In this document: positions 33,002 through 33,916 of the stretch, piece by piece
Numbering within the stretch: the first letter of the stretch is position 1
How the letters are laid out: each line of letters opens with the position of its first letter
NCBI RefSeq assembly: GCF_001375515.1
Contig: NZ_CTDX01000005.1
Location: forward strand, 1 to 33,916
Direction: 5' to 3'
Length of the DNA stretch: 33,916 bases
Source of the DNA: Bacillus kwashiorkori
Lineage (GTDB): Bacteria; Bacillota; Bacilli; Bacillales; Caldibacillaceae
Notes under the pieces: model-generated
The model's input: only the letters and a program-made list of their open reading frames with translations
What the model was told of the DNA's origin: nothing
Databases searched by the model: none
Position numbers and translations under genes: made by a program

Positions 33002-33400
33002 TCCAACTTATCTATAGTGACTCTATGCGCAAAAAAAATAGATTATGTCAGAAAGAAAATTTAATAAAAATAAAAAAAGTGGAAAAGAATACATATATCG
33101 AGATTTAACTTTATCCTCAAAAGTCAGCCAGCGTCTATAAAAAAACGATTGCATGCAAAATGACCTTTAAAATAGGTTCAATTACTACCGAAAGAGAGGA
33201 ATAAGAGATTTGAAATCACAAAAGCGTGGCAACGTCTTAGTAAAACGTATCGACCGAAACACACTGAATGTGCATCTCACTATTCAGAGAATGTTAATTT
33301 AACAAAACCATCGCTGGGCGCAAACTAAGCTTGGTGCATTTGATGACAACAAAAGGGATAAAAAAAGAAAAGTAAATAGAAAAATAGCGGGGGTTAGAGA
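33002..33400. other. Intergenic region between pdaB and the rRNA-side gene
   Basis: No established gene. A possible 30-codon reading frame at 33210-33302 starts TTG after GAGAGGAATAAGAG and would encode a basic peptide (KSQKRGNVLVKRIDRNTLNV...); support is weak. No tRNA cloverleaf was found by eye. Confidence 0.3.
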
Positions 33401-33655
33401 ATGATTGGTTTGTTAATAAACAAAAAAGAGAATGAAGAACTAATTTACGTATTGAAAAGGGAGTTAGATGAATTACTATTTGACTTTAATGATGAAAGAA
33501 TTAGTGATACAGTAAAGAAAAGTATGGATGAACGTTATGATATTTTATTTTCCCTATTTAAAAGAATAGCGCCACCAAAAGAATGTCTTATGTATATGAG
33601 AAAGAAACAAGGCGAAACTAAAAGAGGGAAAATCAAAAGTAAAAATAACGGTTGA
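33401..33655 (+). CDS. Conserved small hypothetical protein
   Basis: An 84-residue, mostly helical charged protein: MIGLLINKKENEELIYVLKR, then ELDELLFDFNDERISDTV, RYDILFSLFKRIAPPKECLM and a basic tail (KKQGETKRGKIKSKNNG). The pattern LINKKE--ELIYVLKRELDELL with a later RYDILF-LFKR-A-P-E is of a small protein type common in Bacillaceae; function unknown. GCGGGGGTTAGAGA precedes the ATG. Its TGA stop lies inside the -35 box of the first rRNA promoter, so the two are packed without a gap. Confidence 0.65.
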   Translation: MIGLLINKKENEELIYVLKRELDELLFDFNDERISDTVKKSMDERYDILFSLFKRIAPPKECLMYMRKKQGETKRGKIKSKNNG

Positions 33656-33680
33656 CAGTATTAAAAAAACATGATAAATT
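33652..33680 (+). promoter_or_regulatory. rRNA operon promoter P1
   Basis: TTGACA at 33652-33657, 17 bases, TAAATT at 33675-33680. The -35 box overlaps the stop codon of the upstream small gene. About 180 bases before the 16S gene. Confidence 0.7.
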
Positions 33681-33686
33681 ATATTT

Positions 33687-33726
33687 CGTCGCTTTTAATG
33701 AGAAATAAATTACTCAAAAAGCGACG
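33687..33726 (+). promoter_or_regulatory. Hairpin between the two rRNA promoters
   Basis: CGTCGCTTTT pairs with AAAAGCGACG, extended by TGAG/CTCA. It would form at the 5' end of P1 transcripts and is followed by A-rich rather than T-rich sequence, so it is not a simple terminator. Confidence 0.6.
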
Positions 33727-33737
33727 AAAAAAAGTGT

Positions 33738-33766
33738 TTGACAAATAAAAAGATACATGGTATATT
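33738..33766 (+). promoter_or_regulatory. rRNA operon promoter P2
   Basis: TTGACA at 33738-33743, exactly 17 bases, TATATT at 33761-33766. A near-perfect sigma-A promoter, as expected for the main rRNA promoter. Confidence 0.85.
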
Positions 33767-33789
33767 AAGAAAGTCGCTTGAACGCGATG

Positions 33790-33830
33790 AATTGAACCTT
33801 GAAAACTGAACAAGACAAAGCGTTAAACAT
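33790..33830 (+). promoter_or_regulatory. rRNA leader with boxA-like antitermination sequence
   Basis: The leader contains CCTTGAAAACTGAACAAG, a sequence commonly seen before Bacillus 16S genes and similar to the boxA element (CTTTGAAAACT) that recruits the antitermination complex. Confidence 0.5.
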
Positions 33831-33858
33831 GCTAGTATTTTAAATGAGCAAATCAAAC

Positions 33859-33916
33859 TTTTTTGGAGAGTTTGATCCTGGCTCAGGACGAACGCTGGCG
33901 GCGTGCCTAATACATG
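33859..33916 (+). rRNA. rrs: 16S ribosomal RNA, 5' end only
   Basis: The universal start GAGAGTTTGATCCTGGCTCA is followed by GGACGAACGCTGGCGGCGTG and CCTAATACATG. The window ends about 58 bases into the gene. The 5' end is set by analogy with B. subtilis, about nine bases before AGAGTTTGATC. Confidence 0.97.

Overview
The window looks like the chromosome of a low-GC, endospore-forming member of the Bacillaceae. The right end carries a sporulation and germination set (DUF2521/YbaK, CwlD, KbaA, GerD, SalA, PdaB) that in Bacillus lies just upstream of a ribosomal RNA operon. Here too it runs into two tandem rRNA promoters and the first bases of a 16S rRNA gene. Ribosome binding sites are strong AGGAGG types and several genes start with TTG or GTG, as is usual for Firmicutes.

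Layout. (1) 1-2003: right part of an IS21-family insertion sequence (istA cut by the window edge, istB complete), ending in a recognisable terminus. (2) 2004-4184: decayed DNA with the tail of an ABC-2 permease, a TetR-regulator fragment with an internal stop, the C-terminal half of a DcuC-type dicarboxylate carrier and some unassigned open stretches. (3) 4185-7110: a lipoprotein and a convergent large-subunit catalase whose conserved distal-pocket Asn motif is missing. (4) 7197-11261: a gene remnant, a membrane-anchored surface protein behind a highly structured leader, a secreted repeat protein cut off and joined to an amidase fragment, then a nitrilase-family fragment. (5) 11286-15411: small-molecule enzymes and hypotheticals (DUF6176, luciferase-like flavin oxidoreductase, a possible SUKH-like protein, an FAH-family hydrolase, a cyclase-family hydrolase). 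(6) 15659-19052: a complete lactococcin-972-type bacteriocin system of four genes, with a perfect 18-bp palindrome just downstream of the candidate -10 element. (7) 19359-23290: a sortase-anchored 5'-nucleotidase, a lipoprotein and a YebC/YeeI-family protein. (8) 23806-27959: a four-gene lower mevalonate pathway (mevalonate to isopentenyl diphosphate, then the FMN-dependent isomerase). (9) 28101-33916: the spore gene block and the start of an rRNA operon.

How the genes work together. The mevalonate genes form a near-contiguous unit that turns mevalonate into IPP and DMAPP; no HMG-CoA synthase or reductase is present here. In the bacteriocin unit the ABC ATPase and DUF1430 permease overlap by ATGA, and so do the ATPase and the small membrane protein, so they are probably translationally coupled. 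CwlD makes the muramic lactam of spore cortex, PdaB helps maintain the cortex, GerD supports germinosome assembly, and KbaA and SalA tune entry into sporulation and exoprotein expression.

The left third is a graveyard of truncated genes and deletion joints. The most distinctive items are the unusual catalase, the structured leader at about 7602-7845, the bacteriocin operator palindrome, the mevalonate cluster beside the spore genes, and a small repeat element found both near 3276-3320 and inside the loop of a terminator near 29450-29492.
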